Under the pieces are notes generated by a model. That model saw nothing but the letters and a program-made list of their open reading frames with translations, was not told the origin of the DNA and did not search any database. The translations under genes and the position numbers were made by a program. This document shows positions 42,598 through 50,796 of a stretch of 64,000 nucleotides of DNA, one piece after another. The stretch's first letter is position 1, and each line of letters starts with the position of its first letter. Origin of the DNA: Actinoplanes octamycinicus (lineage in GTDB: Bacteria; Actinomycetota; Actinomycetes; Mycobacteriales; Micromonosporaceae); the NCBI RefSeq assembly GCF_014205225.1, contig NZ_JACHNB010000001.1:5561501-5625500 (forward strand), written 5' to 3'.

Positions 42598-45500
42598 TCA
42601 GGGGGCGGGGAGGGTGAGGGTGAAGGTGGAGCCGTGGTCGGGGGCTGGGTGGTAGGCGACGTCGCCGTGGTTGGCGCGGGCCAGTTCGCGGACGATGTAA
42701 AGGCCCAGGCCGGTGCCGGGGACCTGGGTGGCGGTGGGGGCGGCTCGGGAGAAGCGGTCGAAGAGGTGGTCGCGGAAGTCCGGGGGGACACCCGGGCCGT
42801 GGTCGGAGACCTCGACGGTGACCGGGCCGGCGGTCGTGCCGTGCGCGGTGATCGCGCTGACGCCGCCGCCGTACTTGGCGGCGTTGCTGATCAGGTTGGT
42901 GAGGATCTGGTCGACGTGGCTGGGCTGGGCGGTGGCGACCAGGTCGGGCGGGCAGCAGACCGGGACCGTGCCGGACGCGGTCGCGGTCAGCGCGGACGCG
43001 ATGTGGTCGGCGATCCGGATCGGGCGCGGCGCCGCGGTGATCCGGCCGGCGTCGATGCTGACCAGGGCGAGCACCTCGTCGACGATGGTGGTCAGCCGCA
43101 GCGTGGTGACGCGCACCCGGGTCAGCAGCTGCTCGGCCGACGGCGGCAGCGGGTCGCCGGTGAGGACCAGGTCGAGCGAGCCGAGGATGGTCCCCAGCGG
43201 ATTGTTGATCTCGTGGCCGAGCATCCCGATCAGGTCGGCTTTGAGCTGGTTGGCCGACTTCAGCTCGCGGTTGCGGTCGGCGAGTTCGGCGGTCCGGGCC
43301 CGCACCTCGCTCTCCAGCGATTCGTGGACCAGCGCGTTGTCCAGCGACACGGCCAGCTGCCCGGCGATCAGCTCGACGGCTTCCAGCCGGCTGGTGGAGA
43401 ACACGCCAGGCTGCCGCTGGTTGGCCAGCACCAGCACCGCGTCCTCGGCGTTGTGACAGGTCACCGGCAGTACGAGCAGGCTGCACGCGTCCAGGCCGGC
43501 GAAGTAGCGGTCGCCGGCGAACCGGTCGTCGCCGGTCGCGTCGGCGACCAGCAGCGGCTGGTGGGTGCGCCGGACGTAGCGGACCGCGGACATCGGGACG
43601 TCCGGGTCGACCTGGTCGCGCAGCGCCAGCCGGACGTCGGTGGCCCCGGTGATCGCGCTCAGCACGTCGCCGACCTGCGCCTTCAGCCCGGCCAGGGTGG
43701 TCTGGGAGCTGAGCGCCCGGGACGCCCGCAGGATCGCCATCAGGTCCAGCCGGTCGGCGCCGACCGCGGCGGCGCGGGTTCCGGCGCGCAGGAACGGGTG
43801 CTCGGCGTGCAGCCGGGCGACCGGGCCGTCCGCGCCCCACGCCCGGTAGGCGTCCCGGGCCTCGGCCAGCAGCCGGCGTCCGGCGTGGGTCAGGCCCTGG
43901 TCCAGCTGGTGCCGGCCGGCCCGTTCGGCGAGCAGCGCGTGCTGCCAGGGCCGGCCGCCGGTCTCGTGCAGCGCCTCGTCGAACAGCCGGGTGGCGGCCG
44001 TCCGGTCGCCGCGGGCGCGGGCCGCCTCGGCGTCGACCAGCAGCAGCAGTGGCCGGAAGTTGCGGGGCGCGTCGGCGGCCCGGCGGGCCAGCCAGTCCCG
44101 GTCGGCCGGCGCGCAACCGTCGGTGCTCAGGCAGCGGGCCACCCGGGCCAGGGCGGAGGCGTAGAAGCCGCGGATCACGTCGTACCGGATCGCGGCGGCG
44201 TGCTCGCGCAGCGCCGGCGGATCGTTGTTGAGCAGTGCGGCGAGCGCCCGGGTCTGGTGGTAGGTGGCCAGCGCCGGCGGGAAACCGGCGATCTCGTCGA
44301 GGTCCAGGCCGGTCCGGTCCGGGCTGGCCCGCAGCGACTGGATCAGTTGCTGGTGGGCGAGCGCGATCAGCCGGGCGTACCGGTTGCCGGTGCGCTCGGC
44401 GAAGGCCAGCACCGCCGCGGTCTCCTCGGCGCTGGTCTCCAGGCTGTCCTCGGTCTCGAAGAGCAGGGCCAGCATCCGCGCCCAGTGCAGCCCGGCGACC
44501 TGCACGTCGCCGGCCTCGAGGAGGTCGTCGCGGGCCTGCCGGGCCGGTTCGGCGATCTCCTCCAGCGGTTCGAACCAGTGCGCGCCGAGCAGCAGGTGCA
44601 GGTAGCCGGCGACGGCGCCCTCCTGCTGGTAGCCGTGCCGGCGGGCGGCGGCCAGCGCCTGCTGGGTGAGCAGGTAACCGGTCCGGTAGTCGTCGAACAG
44701 GGCCACCGTCACGCAGATCATCGAGCCGAGCGTGCCGGTCAGCGGGGCGCACACGCCGTAGCGTTGCCACAGCTCGTGGGCCTGCAGCACGAGCCAGGTG
44801 TGCCGGTCGGGGTCGATCAGGAAGGCCGGCGCGGTCAGCCGGTGCACGATCCGGGCGACCGCGCGGATCCGCGGGTCGGTGGCCTCCACGTCCGGGTAGG
44901 CCGGACCGGCGCGGGCCAGCCGGTCGCGCAGTTCGACGACCGCCCGGCGGTTCCATGAGGGCAGGTCGGCGGGCGGTTGCACGCCGAAGCGGCGCAACGC
45001 GTCCAGACCGAGGGCGATCGCGGCGCGCGCTTCGCCGCGCTGGGTCAGGCTGTTTATCTGTACGGCGGTCGCCCCGGCCAGCGTCAGCGGCGCCGCGGAG
45101 CGCGCCACCAGGTCCCGGTAGACCCGGTCGGCGTCGGCGTGCCGTCCCAGGCAGTACAGCGCGGCGTGCCGGTCGACCGCGATCGCGTCCCGCTCCGCCC
45201 GGTCCACCGGCGGGCAGAGCCGTTCGGCGGCCGCGAGCAGCTCGTCGGCGACCAGATAGTTGGTCAGCCCGGTGGTGCGCCGCCCGGCCCGGTGCAGCAG
45301 CCCGGCCGCGGTCCGGCGTTCCGCCTCGTCACCGATCAGGCCGGTGACCGCCAGGTACTGCTCGGCGGCCTCCTGCTCGAAGTCGGCGTACCCGGCCAGC
45401 CGGCGGGCCATGGCCAGCTGCAGCCGGTCCAGGTCGGCGGCCGGCAGCAGCTCCCGGGCGGCCTGCGAGACCAGGTCGTGCCGGAACCGGATGACGCCGT

Positions 45501-47319
45501 CGACGCTGATCAGGCCGGCGGCGGCGGCCGGGGCCAGCCCGGCCGGGTCGGCGGCGGTCGCGGCGGCGAACAGCTCCGGGCGGACCTCGGCGCCCAAGCA
45601 GGTGAGCGCGGCGAGCAGCAGCCGGGTGACCGGTGGCTGGTGGCCGAGCCGGACGGCGAGCAGCCGGGGCAACTCGTGCTGGGCGACGAACCCGCGCACC
45701 GCGTCCGGGTCCCAGCGCCAGCCGGTGGCGTCCGGGGTCAGCAGGCCGGCCGCGCGCACCGCGTTGATCAGTTCGACGGTGGCGTACGGGTTCCCGCCCC
45801 CGGCCGCCCCGATCAGCTCGGCGAGCCCGGCCGCGTCGGTCACCGGCAGCCGCAGCACCGCCCCGGTCAGCGCGGCCAGCCCGGCCCGGTCCAGCCCGGC
45901 CAGCCGGATCGGCGCCGCGATCAGCCCGTCCCGCTGCCAGCGGCCCGGATCGAGCTGCCCCTCCCGGAACGTGCCGACCAGCAGCAGCCCGGTGATCGGC
46001 TGGTCCGCCAGGATCCCCTCGAAGATCCGCAGCGACGAGCTGCTCGCCCACTGCAGGTCGTCGACCAGCACCACCAGCCGGTGACCGGCCGCGACCGCGC
46101 GCAGCAGGGCGCCGACCGCGGCGCTGAGCCGGGCCGGTGCGGTCAGCGGATCGCCCGGCCCGGCCGGTGCCTCGCCGCCCAGCAGCGCGCCCAGTTCGGG
46201 GATGGCGCCGACCAGCACCGGGGCGTTCGGGCCGAGCGCGGCGAGGATCCGGGCGCGGTCCTCGGCCAGCCGCCGCTCCGGCTCGGCCAACAGCAGCCGG
46301 GCCAGGGCGCGCAGCATCCGGGCGATGCCGCCGCTGTTGGTGCCGGTCCGGAACTGGTCGTACTTGCCGGCCACGAACCAGCCGCCGCGCTCGGCGATCC
46401 GCGGGCGCAGGGTCCGGACCAGGGCGCTCTTGCCGATCCCGGGCGGGCCGGTGACCAGGATCGGCGGGGTGCCGGTGACCATCGCACGGTCCAGCGCGGC
46501 GTCGAGCAGGCCGATCTCCGGGTCCCGGCCGACCAGCTCCGCGGGCGGCGGCAGGAACGCCGGGAAGTCCCGCTCACCCAGCCCGCCGGCGCCGTCCGGG
46601 TCGTCGACGCAGCGGTCCAGGTCGTGGGCGAGACCCTCGGCGCTCTGGTAGCGGCGGTCCGGGTCCTTCTCCAGCAGCCGCAGCACGATCGCGGCGAGCC
46701 GGGGCGGCAGGTCCGGGGCCGGCGGGACGCGCAGCAGCGTGTCCCGGACCAGCTCGAGCGGGTCGTCGCCGGGGACCGGGGGAGTGCCGGTGGCCAGGGC
46801 GTAGAGGGTGGCGCCCAGCCCGTACAGGTCGGCGCGCCGGTCGACGGCCAGCCCGGTCCGGCCGGTCTGTTCCGGGGCCAGGTAGCCGAGTGTGCCGACC
46901 GGGCCGTCGGCCGGTTCCGGGACGCCGACCACGGCGAGGTCGAAGTCGATCAGCACCGGTCGGCCGGCGCTGCTGATGATCAGGTTGGCCGGGGTGATGT
47001 CGCGGTGCAGCACCCCGGCCCGGTGGATCGCGGCCAGGGTGCCGGCCAGGTCGCGCGCGAGGCGCAGCAGATCCGCGGGCGGCATCGGGCCGCGCGGCGG
47101 CCCGGCGCCGCCGTCGTCGGCCAGGACCAGCGTCCGGCGCGGTTGGCGGTCGGCCAGGCGGGGGATGCCGGGGACGGTTGCGAGCATTTTCAGTACGGCC
47201 CGCTCGTGCTCGACGCGACGCTGCGCGCCCGGTCCGGTGGCCCGCTTGTGGATCTCGTGGGAGCCGTGGGGGCGGGTGACCTGGGTGCGGTCACTCCGGT
47301 ACAGCAGCTCATCCCCCAC
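42598..47319 (-). CDS. Hybrid Ser/Thr kinase-AAA ATPase-GAF-histidine kinase
   Basis: 1573 residues. Residues 1-260 form a protein-kinase domain with HRDITPANLII and GTLGYLAPEQTGR; DFDLA replaces DFG, and no glycine loop is visible. Residues about 270-700 form an ATPase with P-loop GPPGIGKSALVR and LVVLVDDLQWA. A TPR-rich helical middle (about 700-1160), a GAF-like domain (about 1180-1320), then HisKA with MLGHEINNPLG (His phosphoacceptor) and a HATPase with DHGPGVPPD and PGTGLGLYIVRELA. The architecture matches cyanobacterial/actinobacterial HstK-type trifunctional sensors. No response regulator lies beside it. Confidence 0.92.
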   Translation of the reverse strand: MGDELLYRSDRTQVTRPHGSHEIHKRATGPGAQRRVEHERAVLKMLATVPGIPRLADRQPRRTLVLADDGGAGPPRGPMPPADLLRLARDLAGTLAAIHRAGVLHRDITPANLIISSAGRPVLIDFDLAVVGVPEPADGPVGTLGYLAPEQTGRTGLAVDRRADLYGLGATLYALATGTPPVPGDDPLELVRDTLLRVPPAPDLPPRLAAIVLRLLEKDPDRRYQSAEGLAHDLDRCVDDPDGAGGLGERDFPAFLPPPAELVGRDPEIGLLDAALDRAMVTGTPPILVTGPPGIGKSALVRTLRPRIAERGGWFVAGKYDQFRTGTNSGGIARMLRALARLLLAEPERRLAEDRARILAALGPNAPVLVGAIPELGALLGGEAPAGPGDPLTAPARLSAAVGALLRAVAAGHRLVVLVDDLQWASSSSLRIFEGILADQPITGLLLVGTFREGQLDPGRWQRDGLIAAPIRLAGLDRAGLAALTGAVLRLPVTDAAGLAELIGAAGGGNPYATVELINAVRAAGLLTPDATGWRWDPDAVRGFVAQHELPRLLAVRLGHQPPVTRLLLAALTCLGAEVRPELFAAATAADPAGLAPAAAAGLISVDGVIRFRHDLVSQAARELLPAADLDRLQLAMARRLAGYADFEQEAAEQYLAVTGLIGDEAERRTAAGLLHRAGRRTTGLTNYLVADELLAAAERLCPPVDRAERDAIAVDRHAALYCLGRHADADRVYRDLVARSAAPLTLAGATAVQINSLTQRGEARAAIALGLDALRRFGVQPPADLPSWNRRAVVELRDRLARAGPAYPDVEATDPRIRAVARIVHRLTAPAFLIDPDRHTWLVLQAHELWQRYGVCAPLTGTLGSMICVTVALFDDYRTGYLLTQQALAAARRHGYQQEGAVAGYLHLLLGAHWFEPLEEIAEPARQARDDLLEAGDVQVAGLHWARMLALLFETEDSLETSAEETAAVLAFAERTGNRYARLIALAHQQLIQSLRASPDRTGLDLDEIAGFPPALATYHQTRALAALLNNDPPALREHAAAIRYDVIRGFYASALARVARCLSTDGCAPADRDWLARRAADAPRNFRPLLLLVDAEAARARGDRTAATRLFDEALHETGGRPWQHALLAERAGRHQLDQGLTHAGRRLLAEARDAYRAWGADGPVARLHAEHPFLRAGTRAAAVGADRLDLMAILRASRALSSQTTLAGLKAQVGDVLSAITGATDVRLALRDQVDPDVPMSAVRYVRRTHQPLLVADATGDDRFAGDRYFAGLDACSLLVLPVTCHNAEDAVLVLANQRQPGVFSTSRLEAVELIAGQLAVSLDNALVHESLESEVRARTAELADRNRELKSANQLKADLIGMLGHEINNPLGTILGSLDLVLTGDPLPPSAEQLLTRVRVTTLRLTTIVDEVLALVSIDAGRITAAPRPIRIADHIASALTATASGTVPVCCPPDLVATAQPSHVDQILTNLISNAAKYGGGVSAITAHGTTAGPVTVEVSDHGPGVPPDFRDHLFDRFSRAAPTATQVPGTGLGLYIVRELARANHGDVAYHPAPDHGSTFTLTLPAP

Positions 47320-47405
47320 ATAACGGATGATGCCCCGCTTAGCAGGATTTTTCTCTTAGTTCCGGTGGGTCGCCGGGGGTCGGGGCGGCACGGCAGAATG
47401 CCGCC

Positions 47406-47801
47406 ATGGATGAGTTCGAGGTGGTGGTCGGCGCCGGATCGTTGCGGTCGGCGCGCGGGGAGGCGGTCCGGTTCCCGCACCGGTGGACCCCGGAGGGGGT
47501 GACCGTCGAGGCCGACTTCACCGGCGCGCACCTGCTGCACCTGGCCGCCGCCGGCTGCGTGCTCAACGACGTCTACCGCGAAGCCGCCGCCCTGGACCTC
47601 CCCGTCGACGGCGTCCGGGTGACCGCGGCCGGCGGCTTCGACATGTCCACCTGGGCGTCGAGCGGTATCACGTACCGGGTCGAGCTGGCCTCCCCGGCCT
47701 CACCCACCGATCAGGCTGCGTTGCTGGCCCGGGTCGACGAGGTCGCGGAGATCCCCCGGGCCATCCGAGCCGGCGCCCCGGTCGAACGGCAGCCCCGATG
47801 A
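47406..47801 (+). CDS. OsmC-family protein
   Basis: 131 residues. PEGVTVEADFTGAHLLHLAAAGCVLNDVYREAA contains the OsmC helix with its single catalytic-type Cys in AAGCVLNDV; the usual second Cys region is replaced in the C-terminal half (VTAAGGFDMST). OsmC/Ohr proteins reduce organic hydroperoxides or act as related thiol enzymes. With one clear Cys it is nearer the YhfA-type subgroup than true Ohr. It is coupled by ATGA to the next gene. Confidence 0.82.
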   Translation: MDEFEVVVGAGSLRSARGEAVRFPHRWTPEGVTVEADFTGAHLLHLAAAGCVLNDVYREAAALDLPVDGVRVTAAGGFDMSTWASSGITYRVELASPASPTDQAALLARVDEVAEIPRAIRAGAPVERQPR

Positions 47802-47989
47802 CCCCCACCGACCCTCCCCGCGCGCCTCTGACGCCCGGCGATTCTGCTGGCGCCCCTATGACCCCCGCCGATTCTGGCCGCGCGCCGATGACGCCCGCCG
47901 ACTCTCCCCGTGCCCCTCTGACGCCCGGCGATTCTGCTCGCGCGCCGATGACGGCTGGCGGTTCTGGCCGCGCGCCGATGACGCCCGCC
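47798..47989. repeat. 30-bp in-frame tandem repeat inside the NTF2-like gene
   Basis: Units start at 47798, 47828, 47858, 47888, 47918, 47948 and 47978, exactly 30 bp apart. Each begins ATG or CTG followed by ACGCCCG/CCGAT-like sequence, and the last unit leads into the conserved domain. Because the period is a multiple of three, the frame is kept. Confidence 0.9.
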
Positions 47990-48436
47990 GAAGTCGTCCG
48001 GGCGGTCACCGCGGGTGTCGGCCGTCTGATCGCCGGCAACCTCAGCGAGGCCGACCGCGAGCGCGAACTGGACCAGCTGGCCGCCCTCTACGCCGAGCGG
48101 ACCGACGTGCGGCACCCGCTCCGGCCGCTCGGCGACACCCCGCTGCGCACCCGGGCCGAACTGCGCAAACACTTCGCCGAGGGCCCCGGGGCAGCCCGCG
48201 CGGAACGCTTCGAAGCCGTCGGCGAGGTCCGCGAGACGGACGACCCGGAGCTGGTCGTCTACGAGTTCTGCTACGAGGTCACCGTCAACGGCCGCTCGTT
48301 CTCCCTGCCGTGCGTGTTCGTCACCCGGGTCCGCAACGGCGAGATCGTCGAGTCCCGCGACTACAACGACCACCTCGGCATGGCCCGGGCCTTCAACTTC
48401 CTGGACTCGCTGGCCGCCCAGCTGACCACTCACTGA
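47798..48436 (+). CDS. NTF2/SnoaL-like protein with a repeat-expanded N-terminus
   Basis: 212 residues from the ATG that overlaps the OsmC stop. Residues about 61-212 form an NTF2/SnoaL-like cone fold: ELDQLAALYAERTDVRHPLR, GDTPLRTRAELRKHFAEG, VVYEFCYEVTVNGRSFSLP and CVFVTRVRNGEIVESRDYND. The first 60 residues are six copies of a 10-residue unit like (M/L)TPADSxRAP. The globular domain itself starts with a further MTPAE at 47978, so the ancestral start was probably there. Function unknown; SnoaL-like members are hydrolases, isomerases or scaffolds. Confidence 0.8.
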   Translation: MTPTDPPRAPLTPGDSAGAPMTPADSGRAPMTPADSPRAPLTPGDSARAPMTAGGSGRAPMTPAEVVRAVTAGVGRLIAGNLSEADRERELDQLAALYAERTDVRHPLRPLGDTPLRTRAELRKHFAEGPGAARAERFEAVGEVRETDDPELVVYEFCYEVTVNGRSFSLPCVFVTRVRNGEIVESRDYNDHLGMARAFNFLDSLAAQLTTH

Positions 48437-48554
48437 CGGCCCGCTTCTCTTCCGGCCACGCCTTCCCGGTACGCCCGCAGCCCCCGCCCCGACCCACCCT
48501 TCTGTGACAGCCCGCCCGCAAGGCGATCCCGAAACCGGTCCGCGGCGCGCTCGC

Positions 48555-48621
48555 GGGCTCCGGCTGGTGCTCAGGGGTGTCTCGGCGTGGCCGAGACACC
48601 CCTGAGCACCAGCCGGAGCCC
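48555..48621. repeat. Perfect 32-bp-stem palindrome of the hairpin-repeat family
   Basis: The left arm, 48555-48586, and right arm, 48590-48621, are perfect complements across 32 bases with only a GTG loop. The arm contains CCGGCTGGTGCTCAGGGGTG and TCTCGGC. It is the most complete member of the hairpin family and lies between convergent genes, where it could stop transcription from both sides. Confidence 0.95.
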
Positions 48622-48815
48622 TGGCCCGCGTCGCCATCCGGAGTGAGCTCGCGCGTCGCGCGTCGCGCGTCGCGGTGGCGGGTGGCGTCCGGAATGACTC
48701 AGCTCGGCGCTTAGCCACTAATGAAATATTTCGGAGATTTCGCCCGGAATGGCTTGGTGGGCAGTGCAGCCGAGAAGCAGTCTGGCCAGGGCGTGCAGCC
48801 GCGAGTGGTTCAGCT

Positions 48816-48932
48816 GGGAGTGGTTCCGCCGGGGGCGTGGTGCTGGGAGTGGTTCCGCCGGGGGCGTGGTGCTGGGAGTGGTTCCGCCGGGGGGCGTGGT
48901 GCTGGGAATGGTCCCGCCGGGGAGCCGGGTGC
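48816..48932. repeat. 29-bp tandem repeat, about four copies
   Basis: Units starting GGGAGTGGTTCCGCCGGGGG lie at 48816, 48845, 48874 and 48904 (periods 29, 29, 30), the last diverged. The array abuts the 3' end of the GNAT gene. The period is not a multiple of three. Confidence 0.85.
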
Positions 48933-48942
48933 CGGGCGGGGT

Positions 48943-49518
48943 TCAGCGGGGGCGGTGGGCTCCTGGCCAAGGGCCGGGAGGGTCGGTGGGGAGCGTGGTG
49001 GGGGCGGGCTCGGTTTCAGTGCGGTAGATGGTCAGGCCGCGGGCCTGGTAGTTGGCCAGGGCGGTGGGGCCGTCGAGGCTGCAGGTGTGCAGCCAGACGC
49101 GTTCCACCGGGGCGAGGTCGGGCCAGCGGGTGCGGAGTGACCAGGCCTTCTCCAGGGCGGTGGTGAGCAGGAAGCCGCCGATCCGCTTACCGGCGAACTG
49201 GGGGAGCAGCCCGAAATAGGTGACCTCGACGGCGCCGGGCTGGCTGCCGTCGAGTTCGATGTAGCCGGCCGGGGTGCCCCGGACATAAGCCACCCAGGTC
49301 TCCACGCCGGGGCGGTCCAGGTGGTCCTGCCACTGCTGCCAGGTCCACGGCAGCCGGTCGGTCCAGGTCCAGTCGCCGCCGACCGCGGTGTAGAGGAATC
49401 GGCTCAACTCCGGCGACGGAATCTCGGCCCGCACCACGTCGACGGGAACGGTGGGTTCGCCACCCTTCTTGATCAGCGCGGCGTCGGTCTGCTCCAGGTA
49501 CCAGGTCGTGATCTCCAC
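48943..49518 (-). CDS. GNAT-family N-acetyltransferase
   Basis: From the GTG at 49518 a 191-residue protein starting VEITTWYLEQTDAALIKKGG. The acetyl-CoA fold is seen in WVAYVRGTPAGYIELDG (beta4), VEVTYFGLLPQFAGKRIGGFLL (motif A with Q/R-x-x-G-x-G/A) and RVWLHTCSLDGPTALANYQARGL (motif B). Substrate unknown. The C-terminus is Pro-rich and runs up to the 29-bp repeat array. Mono-cistronic. Confidence 0.85.
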   Translation of the reverse strand: MEITTWYLEQTDAALIKKGGEPTVPVDVVRAEIPSPELSRFLYTAVGGDWTWTDRLPWTWQQWQDHLDRPGVETWVAYVRGTPAGYIELDGSQPGAVEVTYFGLLPQFAGKRIGGFLLTTALEKAWSLRTRWPDLAPVERVWLHTCSLDGPTALANYQARGLTIYRTETEPAPTTLPTDPPGPWPGAHRPR

Positions 49519-50055
49519 CCCGCCATGATCCCGTGGCAACGACCAGCCGCGCGGTGATGCCGGCCACCACCCAGCACGAACGGCCCGGCGGAGACGCACC
49601 GCCATCGTGCGGCCAGAGGTCAGAAGCGCCCGATGATGGCGATGGCGTCCGCGGTAGCGGCCGACCCAGCGGCAGTGTTGGCGGTGGCAGCCTGCACAGC
49701 GACAGCGTCCCGGGCGGCGATGGCGATGACGGCCAGCACAGCGACAACGGTGGCGGCCGGCGCAGCGACAACGGTGGCGGCCGGCGCATGGACGGCGGTG
49801 CCGGTCGGCGCAGCAGCAGCGTTGGTGGTCGGCGTATGGACGGCGGTGGCGGTCGGGCAGCGGTGGCTGCTGGTGCAGCGTCGGCGTCGGGGGTGGCGGT
49901 GGCGGCCGGCCTGGCAACAGCGGCAGCGGTGGCGATCAGGTGTGCCGCGTGGCTGAGTGGGCGGACGCGGGTGGCGCGGGTCACTGTCACAAACGACGGT
50001 GCTGGGCGGTCCCTTTCGTGAAACCGAGAAGTAGTGCGTTGCGGAGGTGGGCGGG
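49519..50055. other. Intergenic region with GC-rich imperfect repeats
   Basis: About 49640-49900 is made of short imperfect repeats, notably CAGCGACAACGGTGGCGGCC in tandem near 49740-49790 and ATGGACGGCGGTG-type units after it. Open frames cross it on both strands, but they encode Ala/Val or His/Arg/Cys strings without domain character. I assign no gene. Confidence 0.55.
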
Positions 50056-50796
50056 ATGCGGATCGCGGTAGCCGGTGGGACCGGTTGGGTCGGCAAGCTG
50101 GTGGTGGCGGAGGCCGAGCAGGCCGGGCACCAGGTGGTGGTGATCGCGCGGTCGCGGGGCATCGACGTGATCAGCGGCGCTGGGCTGGAGGAGGCGCTGC
50201 GCGGGGTCGATGTGGTGATCGACGTGACGAACCTGGCGACGCTGAGCGGAACGAAGGCCACCGCGTTCTTCGAGACGGTGACCCGGAACCTGCAGGAGGC
50301 CGAGGCCCGCGCCGGGGTGAAGCATCACGTGCTGCTCTCGATCATCGGGGTGGACCGGGTGGAGTGGGGTTACTACCGGGCGAAACTCAACCAGGAGAAG
50401 GTCGCGCTGGCCGGGCCGGTGCCGACGACGGTGTTGCGGGCGGCGCAGTTCCACGAGTTCGCGGTGCAGTCGCTGACCCGGATGGGCGGCCCGGTCGCGG
50501 TGGTGCCCAAGATGCTCAGCCAGCCGGTGGCGGCCCGCGAGGTGGCCACCGAACTGGTCCGGCTGGCCGAGGGCGCGCCGGCCGGGATGGCGCCGGAGAT
50601 CGCCGGCCCGGAGACCCTGGAGATGAGCGACCTGGTCCGCAAGGTCTCCCGCGCGCACGGCCCGCACAAGTGGGTGCTCAGCTTCCCCTTGCCGGGCAAG
50701 GCCGGCAGGGCGATGGCCACCGGCGGCAACCTACCGACCACCCCGGGTGTCCGCGGCACCGAAACCTTCGCCCAGTGGCTGACCCACCAGCGATGA
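50056..50796 (+). CDS. NmrA-like NAD(P)-binding protein
   Basis: 246 residues from the ATG at 50056, preceded by GGAGGTGGG. The Rossmann motif is RIAVAGGTGWVGKLVVAEAE (GxxGxxG), then VVVIARSRGIDVISG. KHHVLLSIIGVDRV and YYRAKLNQEKVAL (Y-x-x-K) match atypical short-chain dehydrogenases of the NmrA/HSCARG type, which are redox sensors or reductases. The ATG of the next gene overlaps its stop (ATGA). Confidence 0.87.
   Translation: MRIAVAGGTGWVGKLVVAEAEQAGHQVVVIARSRGIDVISGAGLEEALRGVDVVIDVTNLATLSGTKATAFFETVTRNLQEAEARAGVKHHVLLSIIGVDRVEWGYYRAKLNQEKVALAGPVPTTVLRAAQFHEFAVQSLTRMGGPVAVVPKMLSQPVAAREVATELVRLAEGAPAGMAPEIAGPETLEMSDLVRKVSRAHGPHKWVLSFPLPGKAGRAMATGGNLPTTPGVRGTETFAQWLTHQR

Larger units (their letters stand above)
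48437..48942. other. Convergent intergenic region with palindrome and 29-bp repeats
   Basis: The 506-bp gap between the NTF2-like and GNAT genes holds a copy of the GGTACGCC motif near 48470, a perfect 32-bp-stem palindrome (48555-48621), a short GCGCGTC triple repeat (48651-48672) and a 29-bp tandem array (48816-48932). No gene is supported. Confidence 0.6.

Noticed and set aside
41951..44956. 1001-codon open frame on the minus strand
   Set aside because: Out of frame with the hybrid kinase, which has clear motifs; the frame encodes Arg/Pro/Ala strings.
44977..47502. 841-codon open frame on the plus strand
   Set aside because: Antisense to the kinase/ATPase domains, with no recognisable fold.
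47798..47989. Possible CRISPR-like 30-bp repeats
   Set aside because: The repeats are contiguous, in frame and coding; there are no spacers.
49633..49956. 107-codon plus-strand frame with Ala/Val repeats
   Set aside because: Follows a low-complexity repeat tract; no membrane or domain logic and no good start.
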